DNA from: Pedobacter sp. Leaf216
Lineage (GTDB): Bacteria; Bacteroidota; Bacteroidia; Sphingobacteriales; Sphingobacteriaceae
Direction: 5' to 3'
Length of the DNA: 64,000 nt
Assembly (NCBI RefSeq): GCF_001421515.1
Contig: NZ_LMKM01000010.1
Location: forward strand, 1-64,000
Below, piece by piece: positions 35,300 to 43,711 of this stretch; within the stretch, counting starts at the first letter, position 1; each line of letters starts with the position of its first letter. The notes beneath the pieces were generated by a model. It made no database searches. It had not been told where the DNA came from and saw nothing but the letters and a program-made list of their open reading frames with translations. A program made the position numbers and the translations under genes.

Positions 35300-36271
35300 T
35301 TATGATTTCTTACTGCTGTAGGTAAGGGTTACTTTTTGGGGTTCTTTGCCGTAATCGGCCCAAAGTTGATCTAGTGTTTTTCCAGTTAAAGCTGTCCACG
35401 ATTGATCTGTATACTGATGTGCTCTTAACTGCTGATCTAAGGTAGCTATTAAACCTGGTTTTACATTTTGTTCTAACCAGGCAAAAAAGCGGGCGGTAAT
35501 CCGGTAGCTATTGGTATAATTCTGCTTTTCGTTGTAGGCTGGCAGGCTCCATTTAGAGCCCACATTATCGACGCCGTATTTATAGCGAACATAATCTGCA
35601 ATACCTTCGGTTAACCACACCGGGCCAGCGCTATATCCATACCCTTGTACAATGTGCATGGTTTCGTGTGTTACCACATCAATATCGGTTGGATGTGCTT
35701 TCATATAACCCGCGCTAAAAAGAATTCTGTTTCCGCTAGCTTCGGCAACCGCTTTGTAGGCAGTATCTACCACAAATAATACATCGTGAGTAGATTTTTC
35801 GTTAAAGGTTTTAACCAAAGTCGGGTAAATTTCGAAATAGGTAGAAATGAGGTTTTTCCTCACCGCAGGATCTAAATTTGGATCTTTGCTGATAAAAGTT
35901 AAGGTATAGCCTTTATGTTTTTCTTGGCTGTAAGAAACCCAGTTTTTGGAAAGTGCTGTAAACAATTCTTTTTCAATTTTCTTTTGAGATTTGTTTTTAA
36001 CCCAATCGCTGTTTACCTTAATTTCTCCTGCTTTGGCCTTAATGGTAGGCGTTTCGCTGTTGGCAAAAGTTAGTTCGGCTTTTCTCTTGGTCCGGTAGCC
36101 ATCTGCCATGGCAAATTTTGGATAAACCTGATTAAAGGCTGTATCCAGTTTAACTTTGGTTTTTGCATCAACAACATTATTTTCATCGCTGATGGTTAAC
36201 CGATAACCTCTTTCCTGAGCAATTACACTTAGCGGCCCTAACAGTAATGCTATGATTAAAAACTTTTTCAT
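35300..36271 (-). CDS. BSP-family metallopeptidase with duplicated N-terminal half-domain
   Basis: 323 residues, secreted (signal to about VIAQ). Residues 120-310 are a full BSP domain with HETMH (202-206) and LTEGIADYVRYKYG. Residues 22-107 look like a worn copy of the first half of that domain: GYRLTISDENNV-DAKTKVKLDTAFNQVYP aligns with GYTLTFISKDPNLDPAVRKN and STYFEIYP, but the copy stops before the zinc motif (its last part, KELFTALSK, sits where HETMH would be). It has an operator-like palindrome 74 bp upstream and is followed by a shorter paralogue. The half-domain probably has a binding or structural role. Confidence 0.88.
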   Translation of the reverse strand: MKKFLIIALLLGPLSVIAQERGYRLTISDENNVVDAKTKVKLDTAFNQVYPKFAMADGYRTKRKAELTFANSETPTIKAKAGEIKVNSDWVKNKSQKKIEKELFTALSKNWVSYSQEKHKGYTLTFISKDPNLDPAVRKNLISTYFEIYPTLVKTFNEKSTHDVLFVVDTAYKAVAEASGNRILFSAGYMKAHPTDIDVVTHETMHIVQGYGYSAGPVWLTEGIADYVRYKYGVDNVGSKWSLPAYNEKQNYTNSYRITARFFAWLEQNVKPGLIATLDQQLRAHQYTDQSWTALTGKTLDQLWADYGKEPQKVTLTYSSKKS

Positions 36272-36344
36272 TTTGGTTTATTGGTGTGTTTAGGATCTAT
36301 ATGATAATATAAAACGCCTAAATAAACCTGACTAACAGCATTAC

Positions 36345-36356
36345 TAAAACGTTTTA
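36345..36356. promoter_or_regulatory. LacI-type operator-like palindrome upstream of long BSP gene
   Basis: TAAAACGTTTTA, identical to the core at 35079, 74 bp before the long BSP start codon and 174 bp after the ROK-kinase stop. It implies that the BSP genes have their own promoter under the same regulator. Confidence 0.65.
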
Positions 36357-36530
36357 TTAAACAATGATAAGCATATTCTTGCAGATGGAAAATTTATTTT
36401 ATTTTTTTTAGTAACTCACGCTCGAGATGCGCACCAATTAAGGTAATCCAGAAGAGAAACGGGCAATAATACCGCCGTATTGTATTGGAAGAAATTTACT
36501 GCAGAATAAGCATCCTGCAGTAATATGAGG

Positions 36531-37406
36531 TTATGTTAAGCTCAAATCGCAACAGCTGGCTGCACCTATAAGTGCTGCGTGCTCTTTAAGTTCTGAAATT
36601 TTAATTTCGGTATCAATACCATTTCCCTTTAGGGTTGCAATTAATTCGGGAGCGAATGCATTGAATGATTGTGCAATATTTCCACCTACAATTACCGTAT
36701 CAATTTTATGTTTTTTAATAATCGGGATTAAAAACTGCGCAAGGTTGTAGCCAAACTCCATAAAAACCATGGTTGCAAAATGGTCGGTTTCTACAATTTC
36801 TACCAATTCCTTAACGCCGTCAACTTCTTTTCCGCTCAATTGCTTAAAACGTTTTACGAACCAGCGTGTAGAGAGGTAGTCTTCTGCAATTCCATCTAAA
36901 AATTCAGAATTCCAGAGGTCTGCATCAAATGCTTTATAATTTAAACAAAGTGATGATCCCAGGCCTGTGCCAAGCGTTAAACCCAATACACTTGCATTTC
37001 CTTTTGCGGCCCCGGCAAAAACCTCACCCTGAAGAAAGCCTGCGGCATCATTTATAAAATGAATGTTATCGGTAGGAATTGCCAAACGTTTGGCCAATTC
37101 TTCTTTAACATTTACCTGGTAAAGTGACTTAAATTTATCCTGATCTTTAATCAGCGAAATGCCCTCGTCATAATTAAATGGCCCCGGCATTGCAATTCCA
37201 ACATTTCTCGATCCGTTTTTAACGTTTTTAAAAGCCTTGCTGATGATTTCACACCATGCTGATAAAATCACTTCTTTATTCTCCTGCGAGTTCACAGGGC
37301 TACGCTTGATGGAATCCTTCACCAAAGTTCTTGTTTCTAAATCCACCAATGCGGCTGTAATGTGCGAGCCGCCAATATCTACACCTAATGCAACAGGCTT
37401 TTCCAT
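36531..37406 (-). CDS. ROK-family sugar kinase
   Basis: 291 residues. The ATP-binding GVDIGGSHITAALVD opens the protein, GIAMPGPFNYDEG and INDAAGFLQGE follow, and LGLTLGTGLGSSLC is the second phosphate loop. The zinc-binding CxCGxxGC stretch found in most ROK proteins is absent; FDADLWNSEFLDGIAEDYLS takes its place. By context it should phosphorylate a hexose released by GH92, i.e. mannose (making mannose-6-phosphate), but glucose is equally possible from sequence. It follows the second GH92 gene by 67 bp and is likely in its operon. Confidence 0.88.
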   Translation of the reverse strand: MEKPVALGVDIGGSHITAALVDLETRTLVKDSIKRSPVNSQENKEVILSAWCEIISKAFKNVKNGSRNVGIAMPGPFNYDEGISLIKDQDKFKSLYQVNVKEELAKRLAIPTDNIHFINDAAGFLQGEVFAGAAKGNASVLGLTLGTGLGSSLCLNYKAFDADLWNSEFLDGIAEDYLSTRWFVKRFKQLSGKEVDGVKELVEIVETDHFATMVFMEFGYNLAQFLIPIIKKHKIDTVIVGGNIAQSFNAFAPELIATLKGNGIDTEIKISELKEHAALIGAASCCDLSLT

Positions 37407-37473
37407 TCTATATATATTTCTGTTATTTATTCTACTATCCTATATTAATTCGCCAAAAGTAGCGATTCAATAT

Positions 37474-39741
37474 CTATTTACTGAGCGAAAACGGCTTATC
37501 TTCTTCCAATAACCCTCTTTTTAACGAAGGTTTAACATTCATTTCCAATTTTAACACGCCACCTTTTAAAATATCACTATGGTTGATGAAATTTTTTGTG
37601 AAGTTTTTGCCGTTCAGTGTTGCATTTTCTATATAAACGTGAGATTGATCATTTGCGGGTGCCTCTATCACGAATTTTTTACCATTTTCTAAATTGATGG
37701 TCGTTTTTTTAAATACCGGACTTCCTAAAACATACTCTCCTGAACCTGGAGTAACACTATAAAAACCCAAGGCACTTAAAACATACCAGGAAGAAGTTTG
37801 CCCCTGATCTTCATCACCCGGATAACCGTTTTCGGTAGCATCATAAAGTTTGTGCATCACCTCACGGGCATGAAATTGAGCTTTCCAGGGTTGATTCGCA
37901 TAATTATACAGATACACCATGTGCTGTATGGGTTGGTTTCCATGGGCATATTGACCCATATTGGCCATCACCATTTCAGTCATTTCGTGAATCATACCAC
38001 CATACGAGCCTACATTTACTTTATTGGGTTCGGTAAATACAGAATCCAATTTTGCTGTAAAAAGATCGCTCCCTCCCATTAAATTAATCAGGCCTTTTGT
38101 ATCCTGAAAAACCGACCATTGCCAGTGCCAGGCATTGCCTTCGGTAAAAGGACCGCCCCACTCTGTCGGGTCGAAATTTGGCGTCCACTTGCCTTCTGCA
38201 TTTTTGCCCCTCATAAACTTGGTTGAAGCATCATAAACATTTTTATAATTGTACATCGGTTTTTCGAAAAGCTCCATGTAATGTTTATCACCGGTCATTC
38301 TGGCCAATTGGTATGCACAGTAATCATCGTAGGCATATTCTAAAGTTTTTGCGGTAGCCTCTCTATATTTCGGATATGGAACATAGCCCAACTGGTTATA
38401 TTCTGTAACACCATCTCTTCCGTTTGCTGGCCCCCAAGGCCCCTTATTCATTGCTTCATGGTAATAAGCATCCAATGCTTTCTTAGGATCGAAGGTTCTG
38501 ATCCCTTTTGCCCAGGCATCAGCCAATAAAGAAATGGCGTGGTTACCGATCATACTTCCAGCTTCGCTAGGGAAAGACCACGAAGGCAACCAACCACATT
38601 GTTCATAAGCATCAAGCATGGCTTGCATGTATCTACCATGCATTTCGGGCTGTAGCAAAGTATTTAATGGAAACTGTGCACGGAAAGTATCCCAGAAACC
38701 GGTATCGGTAAACATATAACCGTTGTGTACTTTACCATCGTAAGGACTAAAATAATAGGGTTTGCCGGCTTCATTAATTTCATAAAATTTTCTGGAAAAC
38801 AGGCTCGCCCTGAAAAAGCACGAATAAAAAGTTTCCATATCTGCTTTAGAACCACCTTCTACTTCTACCTTACCCAGTGATTTATTCCATACCGCAGCGG
38901 CATTTGCCTTTGTATCTTCTACTGTTTTATCGTTGCCTAATTCCTGTTTTAAATTCAGTTCGGCCTGTTTTAAACTAATGTAGGAGGAAGCCGTTTTCAC
39001 CTGAACTTTTGAGCCCGATTCAAATTGCACAAATGCACCTTTTCCTAATCCTTCGGCTAGCAGCGAATCTTTATTTATTGTATTACGTTTGTTTTCCCAG
39101 GTGCCGTAAGATTTGATCGGCTGATCGAACTGGATGACGAAATAACTTTTCCAGCCCCTTTTAAAGCCTTCGCCATTGTTTACCCAACCGGTTATTTTAT
39201 TTTCTTTCGGATAAATCTGAACACCGCTCAACCTGGTATATCCATCTAACACTAAAAAGCTCCTTTTACCTTTTGGATAGCTGAAACGGAGGTGCGCTCC
39301 ACGTTCTGAGGGCGAAATCTCTGTTGTGATCTCGTTTTCAAAGGTTACTTTATAATAATTTGGTTTTGCAATTTCATCTTTATGGCTAAATTTTGCCTCC
39401 CGCTGATTTTCATCCACAATTAGCTCATCAACCACTGGCATTAATGAAAATACAGCGTAATCTCTGGTCCACGAGCTGCATTGGTGTGCTTGCTGAAATC
39501 CCCTGATTTTATCTTTAAAATACTGATATTTCCAGCCATCGCCATTTCTCCCGGTTTGTGGAGTCCAGGTGTGCATACCAAAAGGTAATGCAGTTGTGGG
39601 ATAGGTGTTTCCACGTGTGAGTTCATGCTTGGAATTGGTGCCCTGGAGGGTGTTTACATAGTGAACCCAATCTTTCTGCTGCGCTGATATACCTTGGGCG
39701 GCCATGCAGCATAAAATTGTTGTAATTAATTTAAGTTTCAT
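37474..39741 (-). CDS. GH92-family exo-alpha-mannosidase (second copy)
   Basis: 755-residue secreted GH92 enzyme (signal to about GISAQ). It keeps the family motifs WVHYVNTLQGTNSKHELTRG, GMHTWTPQTGRNGDGW, DTGFWDTFRAQFPL, FTEGNAWHWQWSVFQD, GNQPIQHMVYLYNYAN and GYPGDEDQGQTSSWYVLSALGFY. It is clearly diverged from the first copy, so the two probably act on different mannose linkages. It lies 105 bp after the DUF4965 gene on the same strand and just ahead of the ROK kinase. Confidence 0.96.
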   Translation of the reverse strand: MKLKLITTILCCMAAQGISAQQKDWVHYVNTLQGTNSKHELTRGNTYPTTALPFGMHTWTPQTGRNGDGWKYQYFKDKIRGFQQAHQCSSWTRDYAVFSLMPVVDELIVDENQREAKFSHKDEIAKPNYYKVTFENEITTEISPSERGAHLRFSYPKGKRSFLVLDGYTRLSGVQIYPKENKITGWVNNGEGFKRGWKSYFVIQFDQPIKSYGTWENKRNTINKDSLLAEGLGKGAFVQFESGSKVQVKTASSYISLKQAELNLKQELGNDKTVEDTKANAAAVWNKSLGKVEVEGGSKADMETFYSCFFRASLFSRKFYEINEAGKPYYFSPYDGKVHNGYMFTDTGFWDTFRAQFPLNTLLQPEMHGRYMQAMLDAYEQCGWLPSWSFPSEAGSMIGNHAISLLADAWAKGIRTFDPKKALDAYYHEAMNKGPWGPANGRDGVTEYNQLGYVPYPKYREATAKTLEYAYDDYCAYQLARMTGDKHYMELFEKPMYNYKNVYDASTKFMRGKNAEGKWTPNFDPTEWGGPFTEGNAWHWQWSVFQDTKGLINLMGGSDLFTAKLDSVFTEPNKVNVGSYGGMIHEMTEMVMANMGQYAHGNQPIQHMVYLYNYANQPWKAQFHAREVMHKLYDATENGYPGDEDQGQTSSWYVLSALGFYSVTPGSGEYVLGSPVFKKTTINLENGKKFVIEAPANDQSHVYIENATLNGKNFTKNFINHSDILKGGVLKLEMNVKPSLKRGLLEEDKPFSLSK

Positions 39742-39846
39742 TGTTTGTTTGTGTGTATTTTTTCAGCCAATGACAATCAGACTGCATATTTTAAAATCAG
39801 GTTTTGCCTGTATGTGTACTATTCCAGGCGAAAACTAAATCATGTT

Positions 39847-42291
39847 TTATTTAATATTCCATTTATCGGCCAGCATTTTAATAAAATAACCTCCAACAAC
39901 GCTTCGTGCCTGAAAACCTACCATTTTACCGTTTGTGGTTTCATGCCAGTCGCTTAAAGGAACCTTGCTTTCTGTTTCAGTAGCAAAACGGTAAATCGGC
40001 TGAATAAATTTTTGAAAGTCGGCGTCATTATCGGCTAAGGTAGCAGTCCACATAATCCAATCTGATTTGGAGTAAGTTTTACGGCTATCTAATGGTAAGC
40101 CAAAATCTTTTTGCTTGGTGAGGTAAAAATTAATCTCTTTTTTGTATAACTCTTTCGGAAAAAGATCGAGTTTTAACAACTTATCCCATACCAGGTTATA
40201 CTTCTGGCTCCAGGTATTCTTATCATTAAAGGTTAAGGCATAGTGATCACCATCATCAGCAAGTTTCATCCAGTTCTGCGCCATCTGTAAAGCAGCTGTT
40301 CTGTATTTTGTAGCGATATCGGTTTTACCTAACAATTGCGCCATTTGCGCATAACCGCCTAAAGCCACAATTGCCTTTACCGATAAGTTGGCGTTGCGGG
40401 CGAGGTGACCTGCAAAATCATCAGTACACAATTGGTTAGCGGGATCGAAACCTTCTCTTAAAAGATAATTTGCCCAAACGGACAGCACTTCCCAATGTTT
40501 TTCGGCATACTTAGCATTGCCCTCGGCTTTGGTAATGGCTGCAGTTAAAATAATCATGTTGCCAGCTTCTTCTACAGGCATATCTTCACCATAGGTTTGT
40601 CCGTTTGCCAGTGGATAAGTACCTAAATCGTGTGCAGCAAAAGGTTTTTTCCATTTTCCGCTTTCTGAATAATAAAAGATGCCATTTAGCATTCCTTTTA
40701 GCAATTCAGGATTATATACTAAAAATTGCGGTGCCGATGGGTAGGTTACATCCACCGTATTGATTGATCCGTTGCTAAAGTTTTCTTTTGATAAAAAAAG
40801 AATATCGCCATTAGGCGCATAAACAATTTTATGTGCGGCAATAGCCTGCCTGTAAGCCAATTTGCACATTGCGGCGTATGATTTGCCACCTGCTTTTTCG
40901 GCATCGCTATAAAGTTTGGCATCAAAAGCTGCACACTTACTTTTTAATACTGGGTATTGCGTGTTTGCCTCGGCCAATTGATCTTCAAATTGCTGGCTGC
41001 CTGATTTTCTCCAAACGGGAGATAGTTTTTCGCCAAAATATTCAACCGATTTTAAATCGTCATAACCAATCATAACGTATTTTTCTACCTCTGTTGAAGC
41101 CACCTGGCCAAAAGGAATTACGCTACATAGATTTAAATTTTTCGAATTGGAAACCTGATTCTGACTAGGATATTGAGTACTCATGAAACTTTTTAAACTT
41201 TCATTTTCTGTCGCTATAAATTGAGTGGAGTTAAATTTGGTTGGAACGGCTACATATAAATAACCCCAATCTATACGCACATCTTCACCGCGTTTTTTGA
41301 GTACAGGTTGCTCCACAGTGCCCGTTTTTAATATAGAAAGGCTATTTTTTGAGGTTTTCCACGCAGAAACAGGTTGATTTGGGGTATTTACGGCAATATT
41401 TGATGAAGCTCCAAAGAAAACATCAACTTTATGCAGTTTGCCATCAGTAGATTTTACCGCATAATTAATGTAACTGATTGGCCTGGCGGTTAATTTAATA
41501 TCGTTAAGTAATAATGGCGAGGTAAAATTCACTTGTAATTCTACCTTACCTGCTGTAAAAGTATATTTTGTAGTGGTAGCCTCAATTTTTACATTGGTTT
41601 GAGTGGCAGATGCAATTGTTACATTTTTTGTATCCTCCTCCACTATTCCGGCATCCAAATGCCTGCCACCAGCGGTATTTTTGCAATGGATGGCCAATAC
41701 ATTTTTTCCTTTTTGTAGTATGCCATCTTCAATCGGCAGGTAGATGTAATCTGAAACCCATCCACTTTTTCTGTAAATAAGCTTACCATTTAAATACACC
41801 TGCACATTATCATCATGGTTAAGTTTAAGGTACTTTTTAGCTGTGGTTGGATTTGCAACATCAAAAGTTCTTCTAAAATAAAGGTCGTCGGTATTCCATT
41901 TTGTTTTGCCGGCGCGGTCATCACCAAATGGTGCTTCGCCCTTTTTCCATGCAGCATCATTATATGTTACGCTTTCCCAATCGCTTTCTGGTTTATCGAA
42001 AGTATAACTGGCCTGGTATTTTAATTCATCTGCGGCAGGCAGAATTGAAATGTAATTTTTGGTTTCCTCACCCAAAAAGCGATAAAATTGATCGTCAACT
42101 TTTATAACTCCTAATAGAGATTGTTCTTTCCCTGTCCAATGTTTAGTTACGGATTTGTTTAATCCATCGCCGAAAGACCAGATGCTGAAATAGGCATCGT
42201 GTGTAATTAATGGATAAGCTGGGGCTTTGTCTTGTGCTTTAACTGAAAGTCCTAAAAACAGACATAGCAATAGTAAGGAAAGGTTTCTCAT
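39847..42291 (-). CDS. DUF4965/DUF5127 glutaminase-like secreted protein with inserted beta-sandwich
   Basis: 814 residues, secreted (signal to about SVKAQ). The domain order appears to be DUF4964 (about 20-95), an inserted jelly-roll (about 105-235, with YQASYTFDKPESDWESVTYND and LDAGIVEE), DUF5127 (about 250-450) and DUF4965/DUF1793 (about 460-810, with GTYPLANGQ, MPVEEAGNMIILTAAITKAEG and NLVWDKLLKLDLFP). Fungal relatives are secreted glutaminases, but in Bacteroidota loci with GH92 they may process glycan-linked amides or have another role. The inserted sandwich, like a carbohydrate-binding module, supports a glycan ligand. It has two operator-like sites upstream. Confidence 0.85.
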   Translation of the reverse strand: MRNLSLLLLCLFLGLSVKAQDKAPAYPLITHDAYFSIWSFGDGLNKSVTKHWTGKEQSLLGVIKVDDQFYRFLGEETKNYISILPAADELKYQASYTFDKPESDWESVTYNDAAWKKGEAPFGDDRAGKTKWNTDDLYFRRTFDVANPTTAKKYLKLNHDDNVQVYLNGKLIYRKSGWVSDYIYLPIEDGILQKGKNVLAIHCKNTAGGRHLDAGIVEEDTKNVTIASATQTNVKIEATTTKYTFTAGKVELQVNFTSPLLLNDIKLTARPISYINYAVKSTDGKLHKVDVFFGASSNIAVNTPNQPVSAWKTSKNSLSILKTGTVEQPVLKKRGEDVRIDWGYLYVAVPTKFNSTQFIATENESLKSFMSTQYPSQNQVSNSKNLNLCSVIPFGQVASTEVEKYVMIGYDDLKSVEYFGEKLSPVWRKSGSQQFEDQLAEANTQYPVLKSKCAAFDAKLYSDAEKAGGKSYAAMCKLAYRQAIAAHKIVYAPNGDILFLSKENFSNGSINTVDVTYPSAPQFLVYNPELLKGMLNGIFYYSESGKWKKPFAAHDLGTYPLANGQTYGEDMPVEEAGNMIILTAAITKAEGNAKYAEKHWEVLSVWANYLLREGFDPANQLCTDDFAGHLARNANLSVKAIVALGGYAQMAQLLGKTDIATKYRTAALQMAQNWMKLADDGDHYALTFNDKNTWSQKYNLVWDKLLKLDLFPKELYKKEINFYLTKQKDFGLPLDSRKTYSKSDWIMWTATLADNDADFQKFIQPIYRFATETESKVPLSDWHETTNGKMVGFQARSVVGGYFIKMLADKWNIK

Positions 42292-42320
42292 AGATAAATA
42301 TTTGGTTCATTGTAAAATAA

Positions 42321-42334
42321 TAAATCGTTTTACT
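42321..42334. promoter_or_regulatory. Variant LacI-type operator near the DUF4965 start codon
   Basis: TAAATCGTTTTACT differs at one position from the site TAAAACGTTTTACT at 42431. It is 30 bp before the start codon, downstream of the predicted transcription start, so a bound repressor could block elongation. Confidence 0.45.
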
Positions 42335-42359
42335 TGATTTATTCACCAGATATTTATTC

Positions 42360-42367
42360 CAAATTTA
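42360..42367 (-). promoter_or_regulatory. -7 promoter element of the DUF4965 gene
   Basis: On the minus strand TAAATTTG is an exact TAnnTTTG match, 69 bp upstream of the start codon. It lies between the two operator-like sites, an arrangement that would suit repression by looping. No good -33 was found. Confidence 0.45.
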
Positions 42368-42428
42368 GAATTTAAACAAGGTAGATAATTCTGCTTTAGC
42401 TGATTTTAGTTAGCGAAAGCCACATTAA

Positions 42429-42444
42429 AGTAAAACGTTTTACT
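42429..42444. promoter_or_regulatory. 16-bp perfect LacI-type operator palindrome
   Basis: AGTAAAACGTTTTACT is a perfect 16-bp palindrome with central CG, the longest of the set, in the 220-bp gap between the regulator gene's stop and the DUF4965 start. It contains the same core as the sites before both BSP genes. Confidence 0.7.
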
Positions 42445-42511
42445 AATTCAATATTAGAGAAATTAAAATCATATTAAAATAGCCTTTCGTAACATTTAAG
42501 TTACTACGCAA

Positions 42512-43516
42512 TTAATCCCTGATGATGAGTCTGGCAGGAATGATAACCTGTTGATTTTCGATTTTGGTTTTGGATGACAGTTGTTTAAGGATCAACTTGA
42601 TTACATTTTCGGCAATTTCTTCTAACGGCTGCTGAACGGTAGAAATACCTGGAGTATGCAGTTCGAAAGCTTCGTGATCATCGTATGCAATTACAGCAAA
42701 ATCATCTCCAATTTTCTTATTGATCTTTTTAAGCACTTTTAAACCACTTATGGCTAAATAATTGGTTGCAAAAAGAACAGCATCAACCTTTTTATTTTCC
42801 AAAAGGACTTTAATCTGTTCAATTGTTTCACTTTCTTCCTGATTGAAGTGAATTTTTAAAACGAGGCTTTCATCATATTTAATCCCGTTATCTTCGAGTG
42901 CTTTTTTGTAACCCTCATAACGTTCTACAATCTGCTCAACATTAATATCGGTGGTAACCAATGCAATGTTCTTTTTGCCCTGATCGATAAAACTTTGGAT
43001 CGATTGATGGGAAGCATTAAAATGATCGGCACCTACGTAACTGGTATTAACATCTGGTAAATTCCTATCGAATAAAATTACTGGATTACCATCGTCTATA
43101 AGCATTTTTATATCTTCTTCTATCCCTTTAATTGGCGAAATAATATATGCATCAACTTTACGCGATTTAAACATATTGATTAATTCCTTCGCTTTTTCTA
43201 CACTATTTTCGGTGCTTGAATAAATAATCTTATATCCTTTTTTGTAAGCCTTATCTTCTATTAGCCTGGCTATCCGGGAGAAAAATGAATTGGAAATATC
43301 TTCAATAATCAGTCCGATAATATTCGAGTTACCTGTGCGCAAACTCCGTGCAATCTGATTTGGCTTATAACCGCTTTCTTCAATAATTTTTTTTACTTTC
43401 TCAATTACCGCCTCACTTATCGATTTCTCCTTTGCTTTACCGTTAATAATAAAAGACACTGTGGTAATGGATACGTTTGCTTTAACAGCTATATCTTTGA
43501 TAGAAAGCGATTTCAT
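42512..43516 (-). CDS. LacI-family transcriptional regulator
   Basis: 334 residues. The N-terminal helix-turn-helix (SIKDIAVKANVSITTVSFIING) and hinge helix (about residues 50-62, GYKPNQIARSLRTG) are standard, followed by a periplasmic-binding-protein-like sensor domain with NIIGLIIEDISNSFFSRIARLIE and DAVLFATNYLAISGL. It sits inside the mannoside locus between SusD and the DUF4965 gene, and four operator-like palindromes of one type occur in the same locus, so it is the natural regulator. Most such loci in the phylum use hybrid two-component or sigma/anti-sigma systems; a LacI protein is less common. The inducer is unknown. Confidence 0.95.
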   Translation of the reverse strand: MKSLSIKDIAVKANVSITTVSFIINGKAKEKSISEAVIEKVKKIIEESGYKPNQIARSLRTGNSNIIGLIIEDISNSFFSRIARLIEDKAYKKGYKIIYSSTENSVEKAKELINMFKSRKVDAYIISPIKGIEEDIKMLIDDGNPVILFDRNLPDVNTSYVGADHFNASHQSIQSFIDQGKKNIALVTTDINVEQIVERYEGYKKALEDNGIKYDESLVLKIHFNQEESETIEQIKVLLENKKVDAVLFATNYLAISGLKVLKKINKKIGDDFAVIAYDDHEAFELHTPGISTVQQPLEEIAENVIKLILKQLSSKTKIENQQVIIPARLIIRD

Positions 43517-43666
43517 TTGGTTGGAATTCTTTTAAGTAAACAATTAAAAGCTAAACAAAAACTACTGTTTTTAAATTTTAGCCCATTATAAAAGATGCAA
43601 TTTAGCATTTTTTATATTAATCATTTTAGAAACGGCTTTTAATTGCCGTCCATTTTAATTATGTTG

Positions 43667-43703
43667 GTTTAAAACAACAAAAGGCACTATTTAAGTGCCT
43701 TTT
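43667..43703 (-). terminator. Rho-independent terminator after susCD
   Basis: AAAAGGCACT / AGTGCCTTTT (43679-43688 with 43694-43703), a 10-bp perfect stem with a five-base loop, followed on the minus strand by GTTGTTTT. It lies just after the SusD stop codon and separates susCD from the regulator gene. Confidence 0.85.
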
Positions 43704-43711
43704 GGACGGAA

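Noticed and set aside
37798..38082. Plus-strand frames opposite both GH92 genes (also at 32269-32593) that resemble each other
   Set aside because: The resemblance comes from the conserved GH92 motifs on the other strand (GNQPIQHM and neighbours).
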